Shown: in pieces, positions 32,710 to 44,616 of the stretch | Numbering within the stretch: the first letter of the stretch is position 1 | Layout of the letters: each line of letters starts with the position of its first letter | Assembly: GCA_947652115.1 (NCBI GenBank) | Contig: OX393563.1 | Location: 28,615,603-28,679,602, forward strand | DNA: 64,000 nucleotides | Reading direction: 5' to 3' | DNA from: Blastomussa wellsi | Lineage: Eukaryota; Cnidaria; Anthozoa; Scleractinia; Plerogyridae | Position numbers and translations under genes: made by a program | The notes under the pieces: model-generated | What the model was told of the DNA's origin: nothing | Seen by the model: only the letters and a program-made list of their open reading frames with translations | Database searches by the model: none

Positions 32710-35700
32710 TCAGTGAAGTTTATGCCACTCTGTGATAGGCTTGTGTGGGGATAGTACTACTGCTTTCCAGTGTATCACTTCCGACTGCAACGGCGCGTCC
32801 ATTGCCAGTCTCACGTGACCTAAGACCTCGTTTCCACGTATAAAATCATGCTGAAAGACAGTGAATTGTATTCCAAAGTTCTCAAGCGTACATGAGCTGT
32901 TTGTGGCGACTTCAAAGCTGAATTCTTCATCAAAAACCAGATTCTTCTTTTTGGTTTTGGTTTGATATTTCTGGAGTATTTCGTCCTTGTGTGTTAGTTC
33001 CACGACGACAGAAGGACCTCCAAGAAAAAGAGGGTTAAATGAATCATTAAGTTAATTAATTGAACAAATTTATTAATACATTAATTAATTAATTAATTCT
33101 TTAATCTCAAGGGTGATTTGCCTTGCTGTTCAACAAACTGTCGAATATTATTGTTACCTGTCATCCGTCAGCAAAGGAAATGCCCTGCGATATAAATAGA
33201 GCTTGCAAAGATTTCTCTGACTACGCGCAAAGCGCAGTTTACCTCTCTGTAAAATGCTTTCCTCTGGCAATCGCTGAATAATGAGACAGTTATCTTCCTC
33301 AATCTTGCAGGTTATTTAGCAATTAGCCTACGAGCCCGAGTTTTCTACGAGCGAATAGTCAACGATGGCGAGGCGCAGCCGAGTTGAAAATCGCTCGTAA
33401 AAAAAGAGGGCGAGTAGTCTAATTGTTTTAGTAGAAACTCTAAAGGATTGCAGTCCAAAACCTACAATATTGCGTACTTTTGAGCCAAACTACCGCTAAA
33501 AGAGCTACGCGCGCGCGGTTGTTTTCTATCGGTGAATAGAAAACAGTGGGACAACTGATTTTCTACTAATTGATGTTAGTCAACTCGGTGTTTTCGCTTA
33601 TTTCTCGACTAAGTTTGGGGGGAGGAAGGAAACAAGGGAGTTTGAACCTCTCGCTTCCCGCACCTTGTACTCCTACTTCCCGCCTCTCTGTGTCTTTCTT
33701 ATTTTAAAATGAAACGCAATGTTGTGAATTTTTCTGATATCTGATTTCTCCCGGTTCCCGACCCCTCTCCTCCCGCGTCCAATTCTCTCGGGTTCCCGTC
33801 CCCGTTAGCCGGTATTCCGCCAGGAAAGAGTTGCCTTAGATAGTATCAAAGCAATAAGCAGTTATGTACTTTTTATTGATTTTGGAAGATCTTTTAACTT
33901 CACGATGGTAACCTTGAGATGCGAGGAAGTGGCTTCATGGCAGAGGGACACTTGCAGTTCACTAGCACACTAAAGGAGAAAAAAATTACTTTAGTTACTT
34001 TGGCATTTAATTATTTTTTACGCAGGAATCAATAGCCTGCACACTGAATCCCTTACTTTAGAAAGATCCCTTAAAAACTGCTGCTTTCATCGCAGTTGCG
34101 CTCGAAAACGCAACGAAAATCCGCAAATAAGTGACCGGGTGGTGTTCCTAATATTACCACTTGACAAACACTACTTTTGATTCTACCATATTTTAGAAAC
34201 TTACAAAAAGAAATTTCGCTTTATAAGCACTTAAAAACATCTTTTGATAGTATGATATCTTCATTGCTGTAAAAGATCTTTACTGGATATTTTCTTAAAG
34301 CGCCTGCAACACACTTATGCCGATATTTATTGTTTGGGATTGTCATTTTATTAGTCTAGTTAATTTTGAACCTCGGGTTTCCTGACCAATTAAAAACTCT
34401 TTGCACGCGATACGGACCCAACTCACCTGCTTTTCCCCAGCCTTTTCCAACAGAGCCCGAGTTATATTCTCTCCAGACATAATATGTTCATCCGACAGAG
34501 CAAACAGGGCTTCTCCGACTGGCTCATATCTCGAAACGCCAAGACGATCCAAGAGCTTAATCTTTAAATGCGCCTGTTGAAACTCCGAAGAATAAACATT
34601 CTCGAAAAGGAATTTTTCATCGAATATCGGGTTACAGGTCTTCTTGTGCATTTTGCTCTGCATTCGGTAGCGTTTGGATGGCGTTTTGAGCGAGAGCCGT
34701 GCAAAGACATCCAGCAAGCGACTGTGTCGGATTGGTAGCTCTGTGGCATTGATTAAATGCACCTCAAGCGTGTGCCAGTCAGCTTGGTAAGCCATTTTCA
34801 AGATGATATTGCCACGTTTTTGAGGCACACAAGACTTTTTCCTGACTGACTTGTCGGCGTAGGTTATTTTACTTGTGCTGTGCCTTCTCGGTTTATTGCT
34901 CCTCAACCGTGGAGCGATTCTATCTACTGTGGACACAACTGATTTGCGCATGTGTGGCACGGGATCTGGAAACGTCGAGTCACCATCTAGGGACTCACGG
35001 GATAAACTGCTTGCGCTGCCAGACCTGTTGGAAAGACTGATAGAGCCCGTTCGTGGCCTTGAATAAGAGCTGGAGGCGGAATAACACCTCCGAGCGAATG
35101 ATTCTCCTGTTGGAAGAAGAAAACCGAAGCGAGTATTAGAAAACTTATTTACAAAACTTTTTCTTATCCCAAATATTCGATTTAGGCGCGGTCGATCCAC
35201 TTGAAGTGCGGACACTAAAAGTGTTGAAGATTTTTTTCGAGGCGTGACTCTTCTCTTGAACCAACATTGAAAGATAATATTAACTACGTAGGTGAAATGG
35301 AAGCTTTAGTTAATTGTTAATGGACACTTATAGGAATTAATTAAGAGCACTTTCTACAAATGATAGATGAGTAAAGTGATCTTTGGGGGTGGGGATGGGT
35401 AGGGCTTGCCACAAGTTGCTCGGCAAATTTTTGGCAATTTTTCGTATTTGGAGCAATTTTTTGCATTCTGAGCAATTTCTAGTTTTCTAGATATCGGAGC
35501 AGCTTTTAGTGCTTTAATTGGCCATGCTTCCATATTTTACATTGAATGTTTCAGTAGACAATTTGTGAATTTCCTGTGAAAAAGGAGCAGTTCCTTCCCC
35601 TGGGGCAGATCATGGGCGAAATGTGCATGCAGTCGGGCTGCTAGGTCAGCGGTTATTTGAAGGAAATACTAAATGGCGGACGAAGATTCACACTCCACTG

Positions 35701-38700
35701 ATTCGAAGTTCATTCAGATCCTTTGAGGGTAGTCACAGGAGCAGAATTATTGATGCGTCGTATTTAGTCTTAAGTATTGTGAATAAATTTATTTAGCGAC
35801 ACTGGTTACAACGGAAATTTGAATAAAATTGCTTAGAAATGTTACTTTTGTTGTACAGATTGCATATTGTTGAATCAGACCAAACAAAAGAAGAGATCGA
35901 AACAAACAATGTTCTTGCTCTTTCAGCAACTTTAGACCAACTTTCGTTACAAAGAGCAACTTTTGACTTTTTTGGGGGCAACTTTTGAGCAAATTTTTGA
36001 GAAATTTCGGCCAGGTTTTTGGGAAATATCGAGCAACTTGTGGCAAGCCCTGGGGATGGGGTGCTTGAAGGCGCGAATTTAATTGAAATCTGTAAAAGAA
36101 GAAGGGTACTTATTACAAAAACACCTATCAAAAGAGAAAATGAGCGTTAATTACAAGGGGCCATTAATGGCCCCTAACAATTTCGCATTCCTCCAAAAAG
36201 TTTCAGTAGTGAGTGCTCCTTTCCTCGTATATTTGAAAATCTTCCGGCAAAGGTCGGCACACCCGAGAAGGCCAGGCCCTGCAGCAAGACCCATCGTCAC
36301 TGTGAACTAGCCATTTCTGTGAAAACCTAGTCGCAGGGACTTGCGACTTGTCCCACGAATTCTGCCTGTTGTGAACTCCTGTGTCAAGTCCCTGCGACTT
36401 GTCTGTCAAGTCCCCTCAAATTATGGCAAGTTCACACGATAGGATTTGTGCGTCCCCACTACCGGGACCCGAGTCCCCTCGTGTGCATGTGCGCCAACCT
36501 CCGCAAGTGTTTGCATCCTCGGTCTTAACGAAGGTAGTATTTTTCAAAGGGCTCGTTGCTCGCAAGGCTTATTGCTGTTTATGTTCGTGCTTGCAAAGAA
36601 AAACGCTGAGCTCGAATGCGCGGTTTTTCGAAGTGCTAGTTGTAAGGAAGGCTCTCTCTTCCCGCAAAGAACATTCGATATACGCATATTACACTTTAGT
36701 AAAATCCAACTAGTGGTCTATTATCAATGCTGCATTCTGATTGGTTGAGCTACGACCAGGCTATGACAATGGCCAATGGCCAAAACAATGGCGACTGAAT
36801 TGCGTTTTGCTGAAGTCTCGGAGGAGTATTTGAGCACATTATTAGATAAATATATACTTTCTAGTTGGATTTTACTAAAACAATTATTCATCTCGCCCTC
36901 ATGGCCTCTGGCTATTGACTCAGAGCCCAATCGGGCTCGAGGAATAATTGTAATTGTTAAATATTTTTAGGCCTGATTTGAACTCACCTGGCTTGAATCC
37001 AGACTTCCCAGATGACTCGCGTTTTGTCGCGTCACCATCCAGCGACTCACGTGATGAACTATTTGCGCTCTCGGATCGAGAGCGAAGACCAATGGATTCT
37101 TTACGTGGTCTTGAATAGGCACTAACAGAAGTAAAACACCTCCGCGATAATGGCTCGTCTGTTGAAGAAAGAAAACGAAACTTTTTTTAACATTTTTGTT
37201 TAATGAGGACTGTTTAAAACTACCGTGTTTCAAGTCAGGACTTAACGCGGGACGCACGTTTTCACGCCCTTCTGATAGAAGCTTTCCCCGCCATTTGGCT
37301 TCTGAACTAATCAAATCTTTGCATTGGCTAGAATGACTAGAATTATCGTTGTCAGGAAGCTTTTTATAGAAACACGAGGTAAACTCGGCAAAAATCGGAA
37401 CGACGAAAGTTTACTTCTCTTCGCCCGGACATACGGCCCCTGGGTCTCCGAAGATGGGCGTTTGTGTTTTTTGGGGGGATGTTGTTGTTGCTGCTATTGT
37501 CGTTGTTATTATTATCATTATCATTATTAGTATCTCGTGAGGAGTAAAATGGCTTAAAGTATATTAAATAATGAACCTGTTTGCATGATGTTTTGTTGCT
37601 AGCTACCCCTAGAGGAATATATGGTGTCAGAAACGTCTTGTCATGAAATTGAATCGGTAATGCTTACAAATTCAAGACGTCTTACCATCCTCATCAAAGA
37701 ACAACGATTCCCCTCTTGTTGTTCTTTGCGGTTTACTTAGAACGGTTACCCGCTGACCATATCTATCAAGCACACACGACGCCGAGTTTAACCTTTGAAG
37801 AGGAGGGTGGATCTTTGGTTCCTGGGGGACAAAACGAAGACAATTCTTCCATAAGAACGTTTTTCGTCGAACCAATAAAACAGACAATGAATAAACATAA
37901 TTTTTATAGCACCAAGATGATCGCATTTAGACCAAAAAGAATAAACAAGCGGTATGAAATATTCAGAAATATCATAGTCTTCGTTTGCAGTTTGTAGATG
38001 ATTTTCAACACTTATTGCTCATTTCTTTTAAATTTCCGTGAGGGAATTTTTTCAGGTTGGGCCAACAATTTGCGGTGTGTCTTGACCCAACCTCATCTCT
38101 GGGAGGGCGAGAAGATGAGAGACCCTGGGAACGGACACGGTTGTGCCGTCTGCTCGTTCCCAGAGTCACTGGGCTCCTCGATCAGCGGTTGGTCGCCTTA
38201 CCGACCAACCGCTGACCCAGGAGTCCGTTAACTCTGGGAACGAAATCACGTGCGGACGCTGGGTTGGTATCATTATAATATAGGTTGTCTTGTGCGAGAC
38301 TTCTAACATTGCCATACATGAGGTATAAATCACACTTACCTTCTATTTTTTAAGGTGAAAAAATGTTACCCCAAGTAGCCTCGATCCCGGGACGATGGAT
38401 TATCAAGCGGGAATCATCCCTCTACACCACCGAGACCAGCTGCCAGATGTCCAATATTTTTGGCTACAAGACCCTAACCCTATTTAATATAAAGGCTAAC
38501 CGCAAGCAACCTAAAGCTAATTTAGGCTAACCGTAGTGCTATATAGGCCAACCGAAGTGGTTAGAAGGGTGGGTCGCCACGAAGCTCTTCGGAACGTCTC
38601 TCAGGATTGGCTGAAAAAATGATAAACAACAGTAACAATGGACCCTCGCCCTAAAACAATAAAGCTTTGAGCTAACAAGATCCATTGAAATTAGAGGTTC

Positions 38701-39253
38701 CGAAGGGTTTCGTGACAACTGAGAGGCTAACCGAAGCGAATAGTAGGCTAACCGGAGTGCTACCCAGGCTAACCGAGCTCTAGTACTCATTGTTATACTA
38801 TGTGGTATAATTCATCACCAGGCGTCCACCTCCGGTTCTGACCCGGAAGTTGTGGCTCGTACACAGACCATTCAGTCCAGTGGACTATCCATTAGTCCAC
38901 TGCGCTTCCAAATCAGTATATATAAATCTTACCTTCTGGTTTATTCCATGTTTTGTCTGGTCACAGCTAACATCTTCGTTGGATGTTCCACTCACGAAAC
39001 AATTTATAAACGCACTGTCAAATTCGTCATCTTCTTCGTCAACCTCGATTCTATCTTGAAGCAGGAGTGGAATAAAATCAACTGGCTGCGAAGACACCAC
39101 CAACTGCTCAATGGTCCTGTCTGCTAAACGTAAGTCTTTCTTGTGTTGTCTCTTCCAGTTCAAATAACACTTAACCAGGATCGCTACAATGGCAACTGTA
39201 AAGACAGTTGCGGCTAGACTAATGGATAACGCGATTCCCAAAGTACCTACCAT
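32710..39253 (-). CDS. Synaptotagmin-like double-C2 membrane protein
   Basis: Six exons join in phase to 548 residues: 38933-39253, 37686-37752, 36988-37158, 34427-35106, 33870-33969 and 32710-33017. There is an N-terminal single-pass segment (IALSISLAATVFTVAIVAIL, then a basic stop-transfer VKCYLNWKRQHKK) and a long Ser/Arg-rich linker. C2A contains WHTLEVHLINATELP and NPIFDEKFLF. C2B contains LKVTIVKLKDLPK and VLGHVRLAMD. The end WHKLH matches the WHxL motif of synaptotagmins. The Asp residues that bind calcium in loops 1 and 3 of C2A are mostly replaced (RHSRLLDVF, LLDRLGVSRYE), so calcium binding there is unlikely. The likely role is calcium-independent membrane trafficking, as for Syt12-17-type proteins. 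The linker exon is duplicated. Which vertebrate group it belongs to is unclear. Confidence 0.87.
35400..36051. mobile_element. 652 bp inverted-repeat transposon with 9 bp duplication
   Basis: The ends are inverted repeats: AGGGCTTGCCACAAGTTGCT at the left and its complement at the right. GGGGATGGG flanks both sides (35391-35399 and 36052-36060). The interior repeats GCAATTTTT-type phrases and has no transposase. It is a non-autonomous DNA transposon, probably hAT-like, in the intron between exons 3 and 4 of the minus-strand synaptotagmin-like gene. Confidence 0.85.
36696..36878. repeat. Inverted-repeat element
   Basis: The ends TTAGTAAAATCCAACTAGTG and CTAGTTGGATTTTACTAAAA face each other about 183 bp apart. 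The inside has TTCTGATTGGTTGAGC, a feature of several such elements here. It lies upstream of exon 3 of the minus-strand synaptotagmin-like gene, within its next intron. Confidence 0.7.
36988..37158 (-). CDS. Duplicated Ser/Arg linker exon of the synaptotagmin-like gene
   Basis: This 171 bp exon encodes SRRCFTSVSAYSRPRKESIG and SSSRESLDGDATK. The first 45 or so residues of the next exon (complement of about 34970-35106) encode the parallel ARRCYSASSSYSRPRTGSIS and LSRESLDGDSTF. Both are entered in phase 1. This is a clear internal exon duplication, perhaps with a phosphorylation-rich linker function. Confidence 0.85.
38155..38242. repeat. Hairpin with 41 bp arms
   Basis: The arm ATCAGCGGTTGGTCG is followed by a 6 bp loop and CGACCAACCGCTGAC. 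Flanking CGTTCCCAGAGT and ACTCTGGGAACG extend the pairing to about 41 bp per side. It is in intron 1 of the minus-strand synaptotagmin-like gene. Confidence 0.85.
38385..38450 (-). repeat. tRNA-like SINE head
   Basis: On the minus strand GGTGGTGTAGAGGGATGATT is followed by CGTCCCGGGATCGAGGC, which resemble A and B boxes of a tRNA-Pro-like sequence. The ends do not pair, so it is a SINE or tRNA pseudogene. Confidence 0.5.
38470..38790 (-). repeat. Interspersed repeat, copy 2, with AGGCTAACCG units
   Basis: Units of the form GGCTAACCG(A/G)AGTGCTA occur at 38494, 38524, 38548, 38723, 38748 and 38768; related units lie at 25540-25580. The middle part is a reverse-orientation match to 4595-4750. 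Confidence 0.6.
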
Positions 39254-42200
39254 GAAGAAGGAAAAACTTAGATAGCTGAACAATTAATCTTCCCTGCGAT
39301 GAACTAGTACGCTATCCAGGGAGGGGGGAGGAGGAGGCAGTAGGCTGAATACGTTCTCCGTGCTAGTCGCTCCTTGCTAGCCACTAGGCTCCTACATAGA
39401 CTTTACCTTGCCTTGTTTTGTTTGAGATTTTTGTCCCCTCGGCGTATGCTTTTGTAAGCGGCATTTTCCCGGAAAATGAATATTTTCAGAGAAAATAAAT
39501 ATATTAAAATATTTGTTTAAGAGAAAATAAAATAAAAAATCAAATACCACTACAATATAGCCCAATGGAGACTGAGGAGGTTTCAAGAGTCAAAAAGCGG
39601 CCATCTTTCTTTTCGGTCATCTTTTACCCTGTGCTACCGTCGTTTGATCGTCTAAAACGTAAGATTTAATTTAAAAAGTCTCTGTGTAATAAGCATTACC
39701 CGATCAGTTTACTGACTTTTTTTTTTGAGGGGGGGGGGGGGGGGGGGGTGGGGGCGGGGTATTGGGGCGGTAATATTGTTAATTGAAAAAGTTTACTTCC
39801 GACCGAAGATTTTGTTATTTCCACCTGGCTGACTAGTGGGCGAACAATGCATCATGCTGTTTTCTTCAAATATTCGGGTTCAGGTTATATTTTTATTTTG
39901 TATATTTCTTGTCCTCCCATAGAAACAAACAAAAAATGAGCGATAATGCGCACAACAATCGGCTCTTATTTCCTGATCATGTACAGGCTAAATTCTTCCA
40001 AATCTGTCTCGAAACTGTATTAAAGTGTCAAAAAAGCCCCAAAAATTTTCGGTCCAAAGAAATATTGGCATTTCCCTGATCATAATGCCGAAAAAGGATC
40101 TGGGTCTAGTCAGGAGCCATAACCCCGATTATGGCTCCTGGTCTCGTACATTTTCTGACGTAATTCCAGGACATCAAGCGTATCGCTCGTCTTGTGTTGA
40201 GTTGATGTGGCTTCGTTCTGAGCTCAAAAATGCGTTTAAAATTGTGAGTGCCGATCAAGTTCTCGGCGGTGTACAAACACTTCAGCGAGCAAGATTTCAT
40301 GGCCAGGTTTGGTCGATAGGCGAGTCTGCAGCGAAGAACGAGTAAAGATGAAATAAGTTTCGATCTATCTGGCTTCAATAATTCAAGGCCTCAACCCGTT
40401 GATTCGCACGGCTTCCAGAATTTTCGTAGAATTCAAGGTAATTTATTCTTGCCGATTCAAAATATTATCTTTGTTTAAATGTATCAAGTGATTCCTGTGA
40501 GAGTTACTGATTTGAACCATAATTAAGCTGTTAATTTAAAGGTAAGCCGGCCATGTGAAGGTCATTACCTTGCTTCTTTGACTAGTGAATGTTGATTTTT
40601 TTTTTATTTTCGAAAAAATGGGTCGGTCGGGCCATGGGAAACGAAACATTTTATTGGGATGGCCTTTGCTCAGCAAAAGGGACGCGCGGACTGAGAAAAT
40701 GCTCAGCAAATTAGTCGGAATAGAATTATCAGCACTCATTACAATCGCGTAATACACATGTACATCTAAACAAACGTATAAAAAGTTATTTCATTGACAT
40801 TGTACGAAAATTCTGCACTATCCATCCAGATCTACTCATCTGTGTCCATCTACTTTCTTGTTCAAAACTGCCGCCAATGTCCTGGAATGACGTCACCAGC
40901 CCCAGACTCCCCTTAACTCGGTCGTGTGTCAATAATTCCGTATTAAAAAAATCATAAAAATCGACGTTTTTACCAAAAATAAAAATTAAAATTTTTGCGG
41001 CGTTTTGCTCCATGTAATGCAAAGATTTAAGCTGGCCAAAAAACCGAAGTTTAACCAAGACCTGTTTCCGCGTGTTTCGCTATTGTGAAATGTTATTGTT
41101 CATGCAGAGATGTGCTCCTTGAGTCTCCTGCTTAAACCGGTTCACGGGTCACAAGAAAATGTGTCGAAAGCGCTGAAGCATACTACGAAACGGAATGTAT
41201 CGTACTTCCTTGTCCTTAAATACACGTCTTTTCAAGTTAGTTTCATTGGAAAAGAGTTAAACAGATGGCAAAATAAACAAAGGAAGAATTTTTTTGCGCT
41301 TTTTAAACCTTGGCGACATTTGACTGGTATCAACAAGTGCATTTAACTGGTTTAAATCGTGTGTGTCAACGCACAACTGGGTTATTTAATATACCGCTGG
41401 AACGTGTGCGGAGTAAATTACGACACGCAACGAACAGATTCAAAAGCAGTTTATTTTTCCGCTTCTCCATTCTCCATATCTATCGAGGCAAACGTTCTTT
41501 AACCTTGAATTTTGACAGATATTATGCGACGTTTTGCTTAATTGAGTATTTTTAAATGCAAAGTATGCCACACTTTACATGACGTCACAATAAGCCTATG
41601 GTGTCCCAAGAAAGTGAAGTTGAGATTTCTCTCCCCAGCACTTTGAAATTCAAAATACATAACACAGCTAACAACTGTTTCTGTTCTTTTTTTAAGAATG
41701 AAACAAATTTAGCTTGATAAGTGTCGACTTCATAAATCGCTTTACTGGTACAATTATAAAAGCAAATCTCGAAAAATATTAAAATCGTTTCCTTATGGGG
41801 GTATTGCCTGAACCAGCGACCATTTTCACACCCTGAATCTAGCGATTTGCAAAGAAAACTAATGATATGTTTGTACATTAACAAAATCATAAGCTAAAAT
41901 GGTGGATAAGCTGCAAAAATGTTCGACAAAATTTAAGCTAAAAGTAGAATATTATCCGACTTCAAGTCATGACTTGCCCCCACGCATTCACAAGTTTCGC
42001 TCTAAGAATACAGGGAGCTTAGAAGAGGATTCCACCTACCTCGCATTTTCATATGATTATTCACGCCACCAAGAAACTTCTACGGAAGCTAGCTTCTGTC
42101 AGAGAGTATCTCGTTTATCATATGTGAAAACACAAAGGCTTTCTGCCGTGGTAATTCATGAATGTTGTGTACCCAATGTATTGTTCTATAATTGTGACCT

Positions 42201-42551
42201 TTGGCGGGAATTTTCCATGCTCCGATGCTCGTTGTAGTCTTTTAAATCCTCTCTTCAGGGGATTCAGATTTTCCCAATATTAAATGTCGGTAAAATCGTA
42301 GCCGTTATTCAACGAAATTGATATTCACCATGCAAGATACAATACACAGATTATTCAACATGCTGTTTGCTTCATAATACTTTAAGAGCCCCGCATTCCC
42401 AATTGCTATTTTGGCTCGTTATCATTACGTGACAGGGCAACGTATGTATGCCGTTCAATCTATTTCCGTTTTAGCACTGAGCTCCAGTTTCAGGGAATGA
42501 AAAACACGTGATGCTCTATTCAGCAACGACACTTCACTCTGCACTTCAACA

Positions 42552-42879
42552 GGGACGGCGGAGCCGGGGGGGGCTGCCCCCCCCCCCCCCCCCACTTTTT
42601 ACGACAATGACAATTTTTTGTTTTAGTACAAGGTTCGTATTTACAAAACTTCCAAAATATTGCTGTAGCACAAAAAGTACCTGTCATTTTACACTTATCC
42701 AGGTTGTATTTTTTTGAGAAATATATCATGGAGAACGTTGAAAATACCATTTCCGAGCCTCTAGATTTCAAAATTTTCTGGGGGAGGATGCCCCCCGACC
42801 CCCCTAGAAAGTTCCGCCACTGGCGCTCATTTTTAAGCCCCCCCCCCCCCCCCCCACTTTCAAATACGCTCCGCCGTCC
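42552..42879. mobile_element. Poly-G/C-rich inverted-repeat element
   Basis: The left end GGGACGGCGGAGC and the right end GCTCCGCCGTCC are inverted repeats about 328 bp apart. Next to each is a long G or C run (GGGGGGG then poly-C at 42570-42592; poly-C at 42838-42855). No transposase is present and no clear target duplication was seen. Confidence 0.75.
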
Positions 42880-43399
42880 GTGTTCAAGAATAAAATATGT
42901 GATTCTATTGATGAATTACAAATAAAGCGAGTGTATATGTCAATAGGGATAGTAAAATTAAGGGAAGCTTTGAAAAGGAATGCCTTATTTCGCTGAATTT
43001 AAGCCAGATCTCACAAAGCATTCAAGCAAAGTCCTAAATTCATGGGTATCATAACCTTGAAGCAAATTGATGCGTAATTAGCTATCCATTACAGTTCCTA
43101 ATCTCTTTAAATTAAGCATGCCTTGCAGCCAGCGCGCGACAGAGATGATCACGACCCTGGCTTGGGTCACGATTTGGTTTCTTGATGCCCATATAGGGGC
43201 ACCATTTTTATGATCGAGAATGTTGCCTCAATATTGAAACCATTGGAAAAGACGTGTTGATGTTATTATCCAACTCATCACGTTTAGTCAAAAGAGACAC
43301 GTTCGTTCCTGAAATGGTTTTGGGCCGCTTTGCAGGTAAGCCTTTGTTTCTGTCAAAGTTGTTGTAATTAATAATATACTTAGTTTGTAATATATACTT

Positions 43400-43566
43400 A
43401 GTTTATAGTAGTTGAATTTTTATGATCTACGATATTATTAATCTTATATTATTAGTTTTAGTCTCTTTTTATGTCTGTACAAACACGCCCTCCATGGAAA
43501 CCAGCTGAGTGTTGTTGGGGCTAGCGTGTTTCTTTTAATTAAATAAAGTATACCTACCTACCTACC
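43400..43566 (+). repeat. LINE-like 3' tail
   Basis: GTCTGTACAAACACGCCCTC is followed by GGGGCTAGCGTGTTTCTTTT, AAATAAAG and a short (TACC)n run, as at the 3' end of many non-LTR retrotransposons. No reverse transcriptase lies upstream. Confidence 0.45.
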
Positions 43567-44616
43567 AATGGAAAGGTGAGGCTGAAAAGCGCGGAAAGTG
43601 GAACGAGTGGGAAGCGCCAGTAGAGAGGGGAGTGGGACAGAGGGAGAAAAATCAGATTTATCAAGTACGCTTTTGTCTTTTATTTGGAAATTGGCAGACA
43701 GAATTAGAAGCAGGCAATCTTAGCCTTAAAGAAATTAGATCGCTATTTTTCCGAGGGCCTGTGGCAAGTGCATCCCTGTATTTCTTGATTGTATCAACTG
43801 TCATTTCGGTTTATTTTTGGATAAAAAAATTACCATAATGATATCATGTTTGTTTTCTTATTTTTTATATTGAGTCGGTCAGAGTCACAAAATCAATACA
43901 ACGAATGTAAAGTTTCGTGACATGTTATCCGTGTCAAATTTTAGCATAAAAGAAATGATCCGAAAAACAAAAATGCGTGCGAAACTTCTAAATGTATTCC
44001 CTCGTTTTGTTGTTTTTGTTGTTGTATTTCGGTAAATAAAATAGCTAGCCTCTGCAGCTTCCTTTTCGGGAAACGTGTACGCGTGACTGCACGGTGTTAC
44101 ACCGGTTCTAAGTGGGCCACACGTGGACGTCTCGTCAAACATGAAACTTCATGTTTCGGATTTTGGGGCCAGTTGGGGTACGTAGTCGGAGTGACAACAA
44201 TTTGAGCAGGACCCCAGCAAACGGTCTTTATCCACAGCGCTGCGGAAATAATTTATTTACTCAAGATTTACTGAAATACCATCTAGCTGACTACAGGAAT
44301 TGATTTACGTGGCAAAAAATCTAAACGAATTGACGACTTCGGTTGAAAAGAATCGAGCCCAAAGTCACGCTGGACAAACGCGTTATAATTCAAAAATGGC
44401 TCGTTAAACAGATAAATCGAACTGACAATCTCCCCAGTTAGCGGTGTCGGTGAGAAATTGTAGATTTATGTAATTGTTGTGCTGGAAGTTTATGAAAGTT
44501 CTCCTGGATATATATATTTCAATTGGAATAGGAAGTGCCACTGACATATAGCTCTAAACATTTTGCGCGCGGAAACATTTTTTCTAACGGACGAACCACT
44601 GATCTAGGCGGGAGAT

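Larger units (their letters stand above)
39254..44616. other. Intergenic region between two divergent synaptotagmin-like genes
   Basis: No gene is recognisable in 5.4 kb. It holds a poly-G run at 39725-39756, a short inverted repeat around 40110-40140 (AGGAGCCATAA and complement) and the inverted-repeat element at 42552-42879. A LINE-like tail lies at about 43400-43565. Short open frames at 40025 and 41899 show no recognisable domain. Promoters of both genes should lie at its two ends. Confidence 0.55.

Noticed and set aside
40025..40345. A 106-residue open frame in the intergenic region
   Set aside because: No domain, low-complexity start, and it spans a short inverted repeat; not supported as a gene.
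41899..42237. A 112-residue open frame
   Set aside because: No recognisable family, no splice context and no paralogue in the window; likely chance.
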